A DNA stretch of 64,000 nt from Lepus europaeus (Eukaryota; Chordata; Mammalia; Lagomorpha; Leporidae). Made by a program: the position numbers and the translations under genes. Under the pieces are notes generated by a model, which saw only the letters and a list, made by a program, of their open reading frames with translations, had not been told where the DNA came from and did not search any database. Each line of letters starts with the position of its first letter. Position 1 is the stretch's first letter. The DNA lies in the NCBI RefSeq assembly GCF_033115175.1, contig NC_084838.1, forward strand, positions 92,299,468 through 92,363,467, given 5' to 3'. Positions 1 through 10,893 of this stretch are shown in pieces.

Positions 1-169
1 TCGGCCCTGGCCGATGATAGAGATCTTTTATACCCACCTAGAGTGTCACTCTGGACCCTTGCCCCACACTCATGCACTGGCCTGAACTGGTCCCAAACAG
101 CATGCACCTCTGGCATCCACTAAAGGACATAGACTCCACTAAATCATAAGGGCATATTTCAAAGGCAAG
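1..169. other. unassigned edge sequence
   Basis: No open frame of note, splice pattern or recognised repeat could be assigned. It may be more of the old L1 that follows, but I cannot support that from the bases alone. Confidence 0.3.
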
Positions 170-925
170 TCTTCAGAGGAGAAAACCAACGATGTTGCCT
201 AAAAACAGATGGAGAAATACAAGAAACATGAACAAGAAAGACAATATGACTCCTCAAAAGGAACACAACACTTCAGTCTTAAATGTGAAGACAAAGAGAT
301 GGGTGAAATGCCTGAAAAGGATTTAAAAAAATGATCATAGGATTACTCAGAAACACAGAGAAGCAAATAAATCACTTAAAAAATCCATACATGACATGAA
401 TGGAAAATGCTAACAGGAGACACAGATACTGAGGAGAAATCAAACTGAAATACTAGAAATGAAGAATTCAATATGTCAGATAAAAATTCAGTGGAAAGTC
501 TTAACAATAGACAGAAAAACTAAAAACAGTGTTTGAGATTTATGAGACATTGTCAAATGAACATACATGTCTTAAGAGTTCTGAGGGATGGAAAAAGAGA
601 ATGAATTAGAAGACCTATTCAGAGAAATAATATCAGAAAACTTCCCTATTTTGGAGAAAGATAAGGACATCCAAGTACAGGAAGCGTATAGAACTTATAT
701 GGACATGATCACCATGACACATTATTGTCAAAGTTTGAGTAGTAAAACATAAAGAAAAGATCATAAAGTGTGCAGTAGAGACATGACAGATTACCTTCAT
801 ATGATCTCAAAACAGGTTGATAGCTGATTTCCCATCAAAAACTCTATAGGCTGGGAGAGAATGGAGAGATATCATCCAAGTCTTAAAAGAAAAAAACTGC
901 CAACCTGGAATACGGTACCCTGCAA
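170..925 (+). mobile_element. old L1 fragment, ORF1 region (left half)
   Basis: A-rich sequence resembling the L1 ORF1 coding strand: the stretch around 540-720 parallels the sense strand of the L1 ORF1 C-terminal region seen in reverse at 4700-5000. It is full of stops, so it is dead. It stops at 918-930, where a younger element is inserted, and resumes at about 6424, so the two pieces were once contiguous. Confidence 0.6.
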
Positions 926-2343
926 AGTTCTTTTTTTTTTTTACTTTTATTTAATGAATATAAATTTCCAATGTACAGCTTATGGATTACAGTGGCTTCC
1001 CCCTCCCATAACTTCCCTCCCACCCTCAACCCTCCCCTCTCCCGCTCCCTCTCCCCTTCCAATCACACCAAGATTCATTTTCAATTCTCTTTATATACAG
1101 AAGATCAATTTAGTATATATTAAGTAAAGATTTCAACAGTTTGCACCCACATAGAAACACAAAGTGAAACATACTGTTTGAGTACTAGATATAGCATTAA
1201 ATCACAATGAACAGCACCTTAAGGACAGAGATCCCACATGAGGAGCAACTGCACAGTGGCTCCTGTTGTTGACCCAACAAATTGACACTCTAGTTTATGG
1301 TGCCAGTAACCACCCTAGGCTGTCGTCATGAGTTTCCAAGGCTATGGAAGCCTTCCAAGTTCGCTGACTCTGATCATATTTAGACAAGGTCATAAAAGAC
1401 AGGGTGAGGATAGTAACAAATGATCCTAAGAGTGGCATTAACCAGGTCTGAACAATTATACAGCATTAAGTGGGGAAGAGGACCATCAGTACATACAGGT
1501 TGGGAGTAGAGCCATTGGTGGTAGAGTAGAGGTTATGATAACAAAGGAATGAGGTCCAAGTGTGCTAGACAGGGTCTAGAACAAAGGACAGAGTCATTAT
1601 TAGATGTGCTAAGAAAGGTGCTGTCTAAGCTACAATTAAGTTTTCTGATTGAGGGGCAAATAGAACCTGACAGAAGGGGCTTGATAATAATCTGGTGGGC
1701 TTTAGGCCTTGTAAGTTAAGAGGCCCAGACCTATCTATCTCTTCACATGGGGTACATCCTAAGGGAGGTGTGAACCTCCTAGGGGAAGGCACCCTGTTGA
1801 CTTTCATTACTTGGCTGGCCTTGGAGGAGAGCTGGCCAGGTAAAGGCAGGTGGCATCTCTAAGAAGAAATTTACAGTTCTGCCTGCAATGTTGCTGACCC
1901 TACTTGGCTGTCCCCTCAGCTGCAGTGGTCACTTTGGAAGTTGGGCTGAGTGAAGGGCTTTTCAGCTTAGAGCCAATAAGATCTGTGGCTCTGACCTGGG
2001 CATCCTTCGACTCCAGGGCAGGTCCATTTCCAGTGATCCAACTCTTGGCAGAGCTGCCAGGGCTCTTCACAAGTTGAGTTCTGCTGAAGCCCAGGCTTAC
2101 CACATTGAAAGCCACTGCAGTGGACTGGCCTGTTGGGTCTCCTTGAGGGCAGATCACTGTACAGATCAGCCATTAATAGGCCTGCCACCCATTGCTTCTG
2201 ATGCCGAGCTTTCTTTTCCTCCTGGTTTGTGTTAAAGCAGACCAGAGGATGCAAGTCCAGGGAGTGCCCAAGTCCCATCTCTAAACTTCAGTGGCCTGAA
2301 CTACAAGTCTATAGTCACAGGCATGTTCTGTAGTAGTTTTTCT

Positions 2344-2697
2344 TTTTTTCTTTTTTTCTTTTTTTTTTTTGACAGGCAGAGTGGACAGTGAGAGAGAGAG
2401 ACAGAGAGAAAGGTCTTCCTTTTTGCTGTTGGTTCACCCTCCAATGGCCGCCGCGGTTGGCGCGCTGCGCCGGCGCACCGCGCTGATCCGATGGCGGGAG
2501 CCAGGTGTTTATCCTGGTCTCCCATGGGGTGCAGGGCCCAAGGACTTGGGCCATCCTCCACTGCACTCCCTGGTCACAGCAGAGAGCTGGCCTGGAAGAG
2601 GGGCAACCGGGACAGGACCGGTGCCCCGACCGGGACTAGAACCCGGTGTGCCGGCGCCGCTAGGCGGAGGATTAGCCTAGTGAGCCGCGGCGCCGGC
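2344..2697 (-). mobile_element. C-SINE, young GC-rich subtype
   Basis: tRNA-derived lagomorph SINE in reverse orientation: T-run at the left (A-tail), body starting GACAGGCAGAGTGG, and a GC-rich tRNA-like head at the right ending in a GCGCCGGC motif. A perfect 17-bp target-site duplication flanks it (2327-2343 and 2698-2714). It is inserted in the 3' part of the ORF2-less L1 derivative. Confidence 0.92.
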
Positions 2698-4331
2698 TCT
2701 GTAGTAGTTTTTCTAAGGTAGACAATGCCCATGAGGAAAATTATATTCTCACTTAAAAACTTTCTTTCCCTTTGGTCTGAAAGGGAGGTTTTTTCTACTT
2801 ACTGTATACTTCGCTGATGGCGAAGTAAATCTAGCTATGAGATTATAATTGAATCTCTTATTTTGGCTATGCTATTACAGAAAAATGTTAGCCATCTCTT
2901 TTATAAGGTCTAAAGATTAAATTGTGCATCCTACAGATTCCTTCATAATAGAATTAGTTTCCTACCTTGAAGAGAATAGAGAAATGAAAGAACAAGTTGG
3001 GCTTAGAATAGAGAAATGAGGGAGCAAGTCCTAGATCGCTTGCTGACAATAGCAATATTACATGAATACTTAGCAAACCATTTCAACCATTAGATAACAA
3101 CTTAAGAAAACATTTACCAGAAGGTCCAAGGCCTTCTATAAATTTTAAGAATCATGTATTTGGAAACACCTCTTAAATATCTAACATGGTGTAGTTTGTT
3201 TAACCAGTAAACTTAAGCACAACCATATAAAATGTTTTTAGTTTCTTTCTACCAACAAGTTTAAAACATATGATACACAGATTCAGGTCACACGAATTAA
3301 AATGTATCTTTGATTAATTTTAGCAGCTTAAATTTATGGACAATCTTATCTATAAGCCGATTAAGATAAAATTCTTAATAAAATTTTCCCATGTGGACAT
3401 ACAATATGTACACACATATAACATAACATAATAGACCAGTATAGCAATTTTAATAATAGCTTTTAAAATCTTTAACTCTTTTTGTAGATTGTCAATTGAT
3501 TTGAATTGCTTTTTTGTTTTTAGTAACCTCAGTTAATCATACTTTCTCTCAGTTGGTACTGTTAATACATTATTGGCTTCATCTGTTTACAGAGCCATCC
3601 CAAAGTATTGAATACAATAGAAGTGGCTGGAAAAAGTCCATAGAAACCTATAGGAGGACAGCTAAACACAGAACCAACAACGCTTTAGTTTTATGAGCAG
3701 CAAATCATATATAACTGTGGATGACAAAAGACTTTAAGTTGCCCTGTTTAAAATTATAAACTCATCAACCAACAAGAGGCACTTGCTTACTTCACAGTAT
3801 TTTTGAAAGCACCTGTAGGATTTTACTAGTATTTAACCCTTTAGGCCTCTGGGGTTTTCTCATTAAGATAACTATCATGTCTAGTAACACAAGATCATTA
3901 GATTTTTAATTCTCAAACATTTGTATTAATAGCATTTTCCATTATAGAAACTTAAAGTTTGGTACCACGTCACATCTTGACAGTACTTCTAATATAATCC
4001 AAATAGCCTGATTAGTTGGTGTCTCTATAAGATGAGAGACATAGGTCCTTCGATTTTTTCAGTTGGGCCCAAACTGGAAAAACCAAAGTCCAGGATTTAC
4101 TGGAAATTTTAGAGTCCAGATTGTTTGAAACTTTGATTTTTTGAATGCCTGTCAAGAATGCCAAGAAGGCGCAAAATCCAAAATATCTGGTTGAAATAAG
4201 ATTCCTTAAAATCATGACATAACATAGACCAAATTTGATCATTGTTACAGGTGATTATTCAAATCTTTGAAAATAAGCACATATTTAAATAACCCATAGC
4301 TCTTAATAAAAATTCAGCTGTTTTTGAACAA

Positions 4332-5521
4332 TTAGAATTTAACAGACATCAAGAGAACATAATAGATTACTTGAACACATTGCTTTAACAGAGAATCAGA
4401 TTTTAATTCTATGTCAAAGAGAAATTGAGCTTCCTGTGATCTTTTGCTGTGAGGTTTCCTTCCTTTACCTTCTTTCATATTGATGACCATGTTTCTGTGT
4501 TTTTGTGTGTAACACATCTTTATCATCTTTTGCAGGGCAGGACGAGTAGCAACAAATTCTTTCAGTTTCTGTTTGCTATGAAAAGTCTTAATTTCACCTT
4601 CATTCACAAATGAGAGCTTTGCAGGATATAGTATTCTGGGCTGGCAGTTTTTCTCTCTTAGTACCTGGGCTATGTCTCGCCATTCCTTTCTAGCTTGTTT
4701 CTGATGAGAAGTCTGCTGTGAGTCTAATTGGGGATCCTCTGAGATTAATCTGACGTTTCTTTCTTGCACATTTTAGAATCTTTTCTTTATGTTTCACTGT
4801 GGTGAGTTTGATTACTATGTGTCGTGGTGAGGATCTCTTTTGGTCATGTTTATTAGGGGTTCTATAAGCTTCCTGTACTAGGATGTCTCTGTCCTTCTCC
4901 AGACCCGGGAAGTTCTCTGCAAGTATCTCTCTAAAAAGGCCTTCTAATCCTTTCTCCCTCTCCATGCCTTCAGGAACTCCTAGAACCCGAATGTTGGGTT
5001 TTTTAAATAGTATCCTGTAGATTCCCAATAATATTTTTTAGATTTCTAATTTCCTCTTCTTTTCTTTGGTTTGACTGTATACTTTCCTGTGCTCTGTCTT
5101 CTAAGTCTGATATTCTCTCTTCTGCTTCGCCCATTCTGTTTTTAAGGCTCTCTAATGTGTTTGTCATTTGATCTATTGAATTTTTCATTTCATTATGATT
5201 TCTCGTCACTATCACAGTTTCTTGTTCTACTAGTTGTTTCATTTCATTTTGATTCCTCCTTAATATTTCATTTTCGTGAGAGAGATTTTCTGTCCTGTCC
5301 AGTAAGGATTTCTGTAGTTCAAGAATTTGTTTTTGAGAACTTCTTAATGTTCTTATCAATCTTTTGAGATTCGCTTCTTGCATTTCTTCTATCTCATCAT
5401 CTTCATAATCTTGAATTGGGGTGTCTTTTTCATTTGGGGGCATCATAGTGCCTTCCTTGTTCCTGTTACCTCGGTTTTTGCGTTTGTTGTTTGGCATATT
5501 GGAGATATTTGGTTTCTTCAC
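4332..5521 (-). pseudogene. L1 ORF1 remnant (RNA-binding chaperone)
   Basis: On the minus strand, 5521-5003 encodes an ORF1p-type N-terminus rich in K, E, Q and N, with a long coiled coil (leucine/isoleucine heptads over most of the 172 residues). It shifts frame into 5028-4690, which carries the conserved ORF1 C-terminal region (GLFREILAENFPGLEKDRDI), and then into 4769-4332. At least two frame breaks make it non-functional. Similarity to the second L1 at 42.25-44.9 kb stops near 4425, where ORF2 would be expected to begin. Confidence 0.75.
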
Positions 5522-6423
5522 TGTGGTGTTTTTTCTTGTTATACTATGAGTCTAGATTAAGTGGACTGTCTGCTTTTGATGGAGCCTTAGAGGCTTGAGA
5601 TGAGAGTGGCCAGAGAGCTCTGTTTGGTTCCTCAGGGTTGAGGATGTGCCAAAGGTGACACTCCCAGGTTAGGCGTGGTAAATCTCTCTCTCTCTCTTTT
5701 TTGATTCAAAAGGGAAGTAATTCCGCACAGCTGAATGGAATTGGAGGTAGTTAGCAGGCTAATGATGTACCCACAGGAGCCAGAGATCAGAAGCTCTTTC
5801 CCAAGGACCACACAGGGAATCTCTGCTGCCCTCAGTGTGGGCTCCAATTCTCCTGCAGTCTCCCACTGGGTTGCCAAGTTAGATGCTAATCTCCTGTTAT
5901 TTCACCCCTCCCCCCAGAGTCAGGTGTTTCTGCTAGGCTCAGGGCCGGTGCAGACCTGAGGTCGCCCTGCTTATGACGTATGTCCAAAATGGCGCCTGCT
6001 CTGTCTTGCTAGCCTTTGAGAGGTGAGCAGAGAGAAACTCGTGTCCGTATCGGTCACATTTTTTTTTCCTCTCTCTCTTCTAGTTAGCCTGGTGAACTTT
6101 TCCCCACGGAGTTTCAAGCCTCATTCCCTCTAGTCTCCTCTTTCCGCTTGCCCGCTGGTGTCTCGGGCTATTGAGTTTTGGCTCACCTTGCGTTCCAGCG
6201 CTGGTGTGTTGAGTCTGCCGCTGGTGTCCCGAACTTGGGCTCCCACGCTCTCCACGCAGGTCCACAGTGAATCACTAGTTCCGGAAGAGTTTCCTCTGCT
6301 GTTTCTTCCCCTACTCTTTCTTGAACCTGCTGTATCTCCACTTTTATTAAACTGTCTCTTCCCGGACTATCAGTGTGCTCCCTTCCTATTCCGCCATCTT
6401 GCCACTCCCCCCTGCAGAGTTCT

Positions 6424-6725
6424 TACATGAAGGTGAAATGAAGACCTTCCCTCACAAACAAAAATTGGGATAATTTGTCACCACTTGTCCAGCCTTACAA
6501 ATAATGCTACAGGATGTGCTACACACAGAAACAGAAAGATAACCAGTTCCATGAAAGAACATGAAGGCAGGAAATCTAGTAAAAGAACAGAAGAAATTAG
6601 AAAAAAAAAACAGGAGTATTTATGGAAAAATGGCCAGACCAAGTCATTACTTATCAAAACAGCCTTAATTTTCCAATTAAAAGATACAGACTGGCTAAAC
6701 GGATTAAAAAACAAGACATGAGCAT
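6424..6725 (+). mobile_element. old L1 fragment, ORF1/ORF2 junction (right half)
   Basis: Continuation of the L1 at 170-925 after the insertion. It carries the end of ORF1 and, near 6660-6715, a degenerate start of ORF2 with the 'IKRYRLAKRIKKQD'-type motif. It contains stops and frameshifts. Confidence 0.6.
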
Positions 6726-7490
6726 TCCGAGGTCGCTGAATAGGGAAAAGATGTACTGCTTTAGATAAGAGGTAAATAGCAGGAAAAAAAGTGGAGGAAA
6801 TGCATTCCTGGAGAGAGTTGGAGAGAAATCTGCAATAGGAGGAGGGACACTGTGGATCAGTGAGGAGGTTGCAAATGGACAACCACCAGCGAGACAGAGT
6901 ACGTGATCACCACAGCTGACAGCTTTGGAGAGCGAGGAGAGAGCAGACTGCGGAAGCGTGAGCCACCGGTGTTACTGCTGGAGGGAGCCTTGCAGACCAC
7001 AGTCTTTGAGTTCGGGCTGGAGATCTAATGGCGGGACAGGGTATCCATCTTATCCAGTGATAAAAAAGCATGTTTCTTTTTCTCATTGCTCCCACAATGG
7101 TGCCTGGCAGCTGGCGAGGAGAAGGTGCCATTTTGATACCAGTAGCATCTGTGGTGGCTCTTGTGCACACTTGTGATCTGGGGATTTTACCAGAAGGAAG
7201 AATTTGTGTTCTCTACTGACTTTGAGTCTGGCTGGGAAGGTTTACAGGGGGTTGGACTCCCACGTAGGACAGTAAGGTGGTCTGAGCTTGCCCTGATACA
7301 GCCCAGGCCTGATGCAGGCTGGAGGGGAGCAGGTGGAGCACAGCTAGCCCTGGACTTGGGCTTTTCTAACAAGCTTCTCAGGCTGGCTACTCTGCGGGCT
7401 CCACACCTGCTGTGCGGGCTGCAGCCACGCCTGCCAGGAGCTGTCCCGGCCTTGGGTCAGGAGGGCCAGGGGACCCCTCCTGGGAGGAAA
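6726..7490. other. unassigned, moderately GC-rich
   Basis: No gene could be recognised on either strand. Parts of 6880-7180 could be an old L1 5' UTR on the + strand, but this is only an impression. Open frames here are short and mutually overlapping. Confidence 0.25.
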
Positions 7491-7539
7491 GGTGTCATGG
7501 TGAGTGTGACCGGTCACCGGCAGAAGGGTCCAGGTGCTC

Positions 7540-8260
7540 CGAGACCAGTACCCTGTTCAAGGACGTCTGGCAAGTGGGCACCTGCTGCGGGATGCCCCGG
7601 AGGGTGAAGACCCGCAGGGTGGAGTCCATGCTGGAAGCAGTGTGTGGCTGCTGCTCCGCGTGCGCCCCTGACTGCTGCCTGATGCGGTCGATGTTCTCAG
7701 CATCCTCGCCCATGATGAGCCCACCCTGACCTCCTATACCATGTGCATTCCATCCCCTGCCGGGCTTTTGGCTGCACAACAAGAACCAGCTCACCACTGC
7801 TGTGAGCTGCGTGCTGACCCTGGTCCCGAGGACCCAGCTCCAGCACCGCCGACTCTAGGCTGAGGCTACCCTCTGGTTCCGAGGGAAGCCTCAGTCCAGT
7901 GCCATTCTGGAGCCTCCCGTCAGCTCCGTGCTTCTTCCCGTTACAATCCCAACAGGGGTCCTCGGCACGGAAGCCTCCATGCTGCCGCCTGCTCTCGGCG
8001 AGCTGCAGTCGCTGCACCCCTCTAAAACCAGCTTGGTCTTCCCCTTGGGTGGTCTCTAGCGCTGTTTCTCACGCGTGAAGTACTGTGAAGCCTTCTCCAC
8101 CGATTCGGGGTGGCTGGTTTGCCCACATAGGCAGCAAGCCACACTGGATCCTGACCGCTTTCACACCATTCCCCTCCTTGGCAGATGCCCATGGCCCACG
8201 TTAGACACAAGAATGAGAACCTCCTGAGGGTCGTGTGGCCACGGTCTGTGTTGTTAGGAA
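7540..8260 (-). pseudogene. processed pseudogene of a FUBP-family KH protein, probably FUBP3
   Basis: Minus-strand translation in shifting frames recovers, in order and without introns, the FUBP architecture. A decayed KH2 end lies near 8180-8060, followed by a linker with 'RGV' and a KH3 remnant (around 8000-7850). A segment matching the KH3 tail, with GPRDQGQHAAH (near 7830), comes next. Then comes a KH4 domain (7737-7570) with GLIMGEDAENI, QQSGAHAEQQ and LRVFTLRGIPQQV. The KH4 residues Gly-Ala-His and Glu-Asn-Ile fit FUBP3 better than FUBP1 or KHSRP, judged from remembered family sequence. The GXXG loop is destroyed and there are several frameshifts, so it is dead. The 3' end and any target-site duplication are not visible. 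Confidence 0.7.
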
Positions 8261-8299
8261 AGCCAGGGCCATTCTGACTGCGACCCACAACCTGTCCCA

Positions 8300-8819
8300 G
8301 GGGCCATTCAGCTTGTTCAATCCTTTCTGGGGATCTAGTAAGTTCACGGGTTCCCCCTGGAATCTCAGAACTCTGAAGCAGTGTGAATTTTGCAGACTGA
8401 ATCCATGAGGTCTGCTATCCCTTTATCAGGCCTTGGAATACTTCTGTTATTACCGCCTTTGATTCCAAGGCCCCTAACTGGTGCCTACTCCATCATCTAA
8501 GGGCGCTTTTGCACTCCATATCCGTGCACTGAGGGGTCTGTGAGAGGTGTGGAGTTATTCAAGCGAGGAGCAGAGCCCATTTTAGCAGTGATCTGCTGTA
8601 CATGGTACAGGATGTCAATGAAGCCCCCACCCTTCATCCCCACTGAGCACCTTGCCTCTGCACCAGCCACACTATGTCTATTGTAGCCATGCCTCTAGGT
8701 TCCCTAATCTGGCCTAGCACTGTAGCATAGAAGAGGATGCAGGAAGGGCGAGGGAGAGGGGTGGGGTAGTAGAAGGGGAGGGGGACAGGGAGGAAGAAAA
8801 AGCCCACCCACCAGTTCAC
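8300..8819. other. unassigned intergenic
   Basis: Unique-looking sequence. A purine-rich run at 8735-8790 is the only structure seen. Neither strand shows a supported gene. Confidence 0.3.
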
Positions 8820-9055
8820 TTCTGCAAAGACTGGGGCTTAGCAGGGCCAAAGAAGGAAGTCAGGAATCAAATCTAGGTAATCTACATGGGTGGTAGCAAC
8901 CCAGCCACTCAATCCATCATGGCTACCCTCTGGGGCTCCCACCAGTGGAAACTGGAGTCAGGAGCTGGAGCTGGGCTCCGAACTCAGGCATGGATTGATG
9001 ACTGGTGACCTAATTGGCATCACAACTGCCAAGCCAAATGCTTGCCCACAACCAT
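8820..9055 (-). mobile_element. degenerate C-SINE-like fragment
   Basis: The order of motifs (a 'gggaggaatcaaatctaggt'-like part, then GGAGTCAGGAGCTGG, then a tRNA-like end with AACTGCCAAGCC) follows an old, heavily mutated C-SINE in reverse. No target-site duplication was found. Confidence 0.4.
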
Positions 9056-9367
9056 GTTTAAAGATTTAAGCACTACGGCTCAACAAGAAGGAAGCTATTA
9101 CTAGAGACAGGAATTATAAAAAAGAATCAAGTAGAACTTCTGCAGTTGGAAAAGTTACTAATGAAAATAGAAATACACAACATAGTTTGAACCGAAGATT
9201 CAAGATAGCAGAGGAATGAAACTGAAGATAGACCAATAGGAAGTATTCAATCTGAAGAACAGGAAAAAAGTGAGGAGTGAACAGACCCTCAGAAACCTGT
9301 AGGACAAACATACTAACATATGTGTAATGATTAGCCAAGAAGGAAAGGAGACAGAAAAGGATTTTTG

Positions 9368-9640
9368 AAAAATAACCCTTGGCCTAGCAGTTAAAATCGC
9401 GGTTGGGGTGCCCACACCCCGTATCAGAATACATCTACTCAGATGCTTCTCTGCTCATTATTCATTCCATCTTCCTGCCGGTCGCACACTTGCATGCAGC
9501 CTGTGATGGCTCTACTGATTGGCCCTGCCACTCAAGTGAGCCAACTGAGTGGAATTCCTGGCTTCTGGCTTCATCCTTCCAGCCCAGCCCTGGCCATGCA
9601 GGCTTTTTGAGGTGAACCAGGAGGTGGGAGACATCTCTCT
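9368..9640 (+). mobile_element. degenerate C-SINE
   Basis: Old diverged copy in sense orientation: a tRNA-like head (CCTAGCAGTTAAAATCGCGGTTGG), the 'CACCCCGTATCAGAATA' part, and a tail with GGTGAACCAGGAGGTGG and ATCTCTCTGCTTCTCAA. It lies within the old L1. Confidence 0.6.
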
Positions 9641-10226
9641 GCTTCTCAAGTACATAAAATCAGAAATTATAGTGAGATATTTCTGAATTTGATAAGAAAT
9701 AATGATATAGTAATCTAAACATGCAAGAAGCTCAACTCCAGGTAGGATAAACCAAAGAAATTTACATCTAGACACATCAATCTATTAGAAGGCATAGACT
9801 GAGAGAATATTGAAAGCAACGAAAATGAAAGACCAATCATACACGAAGGAACAGCTTTCCAATTAATATCCAACTTCTCATCAGAAAAAAATGCCATGAG
9901 AAGACATTGAAATGACATATTCAGTGTGCTGAAAGGAAACATTTTCAATCCCAGATTTTCTATCCTGCTGAGCTAGTCTTCAAAAATGAAGCTGACATTA
10001 AAAAATTCCCAGATAAACAAAGACTGAGAGAATATGTGGCTAGGGATCCTGCATCACAAGAAATACTAAAAAGCATTTCAGTAAAATAAGAAGTGATGAA
10101 AATGGTGAATGGAATTCACACTGATAAAGTGGGAACAAACATATGGCAAATTACAAAGGCAAATATAAAATATTACATAGTACATGTTCTGCTAAGTGAC
10201 TCAACAAAAGTTTAAGAATATATTGA

Positions 10227-10541
10227 GGGCCCGGTGCTGTGGCACAGCAGGTTAAAGCCCCAGCCTGCAGCACCAGCATCCCATATGGACGCCGGTTCTA
10301 GTCCCAGCTGCTCCACTTCCGATCCAGTTTTCTGCTATGGCCTAGGAAAGTAGTGGAAGATGGCCCAAGGGGCCCCTTCACCCATGTGGGAGACCCAGAA
10401 GAAGCTCCTGGCTTTGGATCAACTCAGCTCTGGCTGTTGTGGTCATTTGGGGAGTGTACCAGCAGAATGGAAGACCTCTTTCTCTCTGGCTCTACTTTTA
10501 TCTGTAACTCTGTATTTCAAATAAATAAATTCTTTAAAAAA
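10227..10541 (+). mobile_element. C-SINE
   Basis: Full-length sense copy: a head with GGCCCGGTGCTGTGGCACAG, a body with CCCATATGGACGCCGG and GGCCTAGGAAAGTAGTGG, and an A-rich AAATAAATAAAT tail. The flanks share AATATATTGA (about 10217-10226 and 10538-10547), so this is a target-site duplication. Confidence 0.9.
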
Positions 10542-10567
10542 TATATTGAATATTAAAACATTGCCTT

Positions 10568-10893
10568 GGGGCCGGCACTGTGGCACAGTAGGCTAATCCT
10601 CCTCCTGTGGTACCAGCATCCCATATGGGCGCCAGTTCTAGTATCGGCTGCTCCTCTTCCAATCCAGTTCTCTGTTATGGCCTGTAAAAGCAGTGGAGGA
10701 TGGCCCAAGTCCTTGGGAGACCCAGAGGAAGACCTGCACCCCATGTGGAAGACCCAGAGGAAGCTCCTGGCTTCAGATTGGCACATCTCCAGCCCTTGCA
10801 GCCATCTGGGGAGTGAACTAGCAGATGGAAGACCTCTCTCTGCCTCTGCCTCTCTATAACTCTGGCTTTCAAATAAATATGCAAATCTTAAAA
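10568..10893 (+). mobile_element. C-SINE
   Basis: Second full-length sense copy immediately downstream of the previous one. The flanks share ATTGCCTT (about 10560-10567 and 10896-10903). It ends in a tail with CAAATAAATATGCAAATC. Two same-strand copies lie only 26 bp apart in the same L1 host. Confidence 0.88.

Larger units (their letters stand above)
931..6409 (-). mobile_element. L1 derivative with 5' UTR and ORF1 but no ORF2 (HAL1-like)
   Basis: A minus-strand retroelement flanked by a 13-bp target-site duplication with one mismatch (918-930 and 6410-6422). It ends in a poly(A) tail, read as T on the + strand at 931-942. Its 5' end near 6405 has the L1 hallmark of an ATGGCGGAATAGG-type start on the minus strand. 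Reading 5' to 3': 5' UTR about 6405-5560, ORF1 remnant 5521 to about 4425, then about 3.5 kb of non-coding sequence including the rabbit L1 3' UTR (about 2300-931). No endonuclease or reverse transcriptase frame is recognisable between ORF1 and the 3' UTR. A C-SINE is inserted at 2344-2697. The layout resembles the 'half-L1' elements of other mammals. Loss of ORF2 by later deletion is the alternative. Confidence 0.65.

Noticed and set aside
5632-6430. short open frames around 5.6-6.4 kb
   Set aside because: They lie in the L1 5' UTR on the reverse strand, so they are explained by the mobile element.
7161-7607. 148-residue + strand frame next to the FUBP pseudogene
   Set aside because: It overlaps the antisense of the decayed KH gene and has no family similarity.
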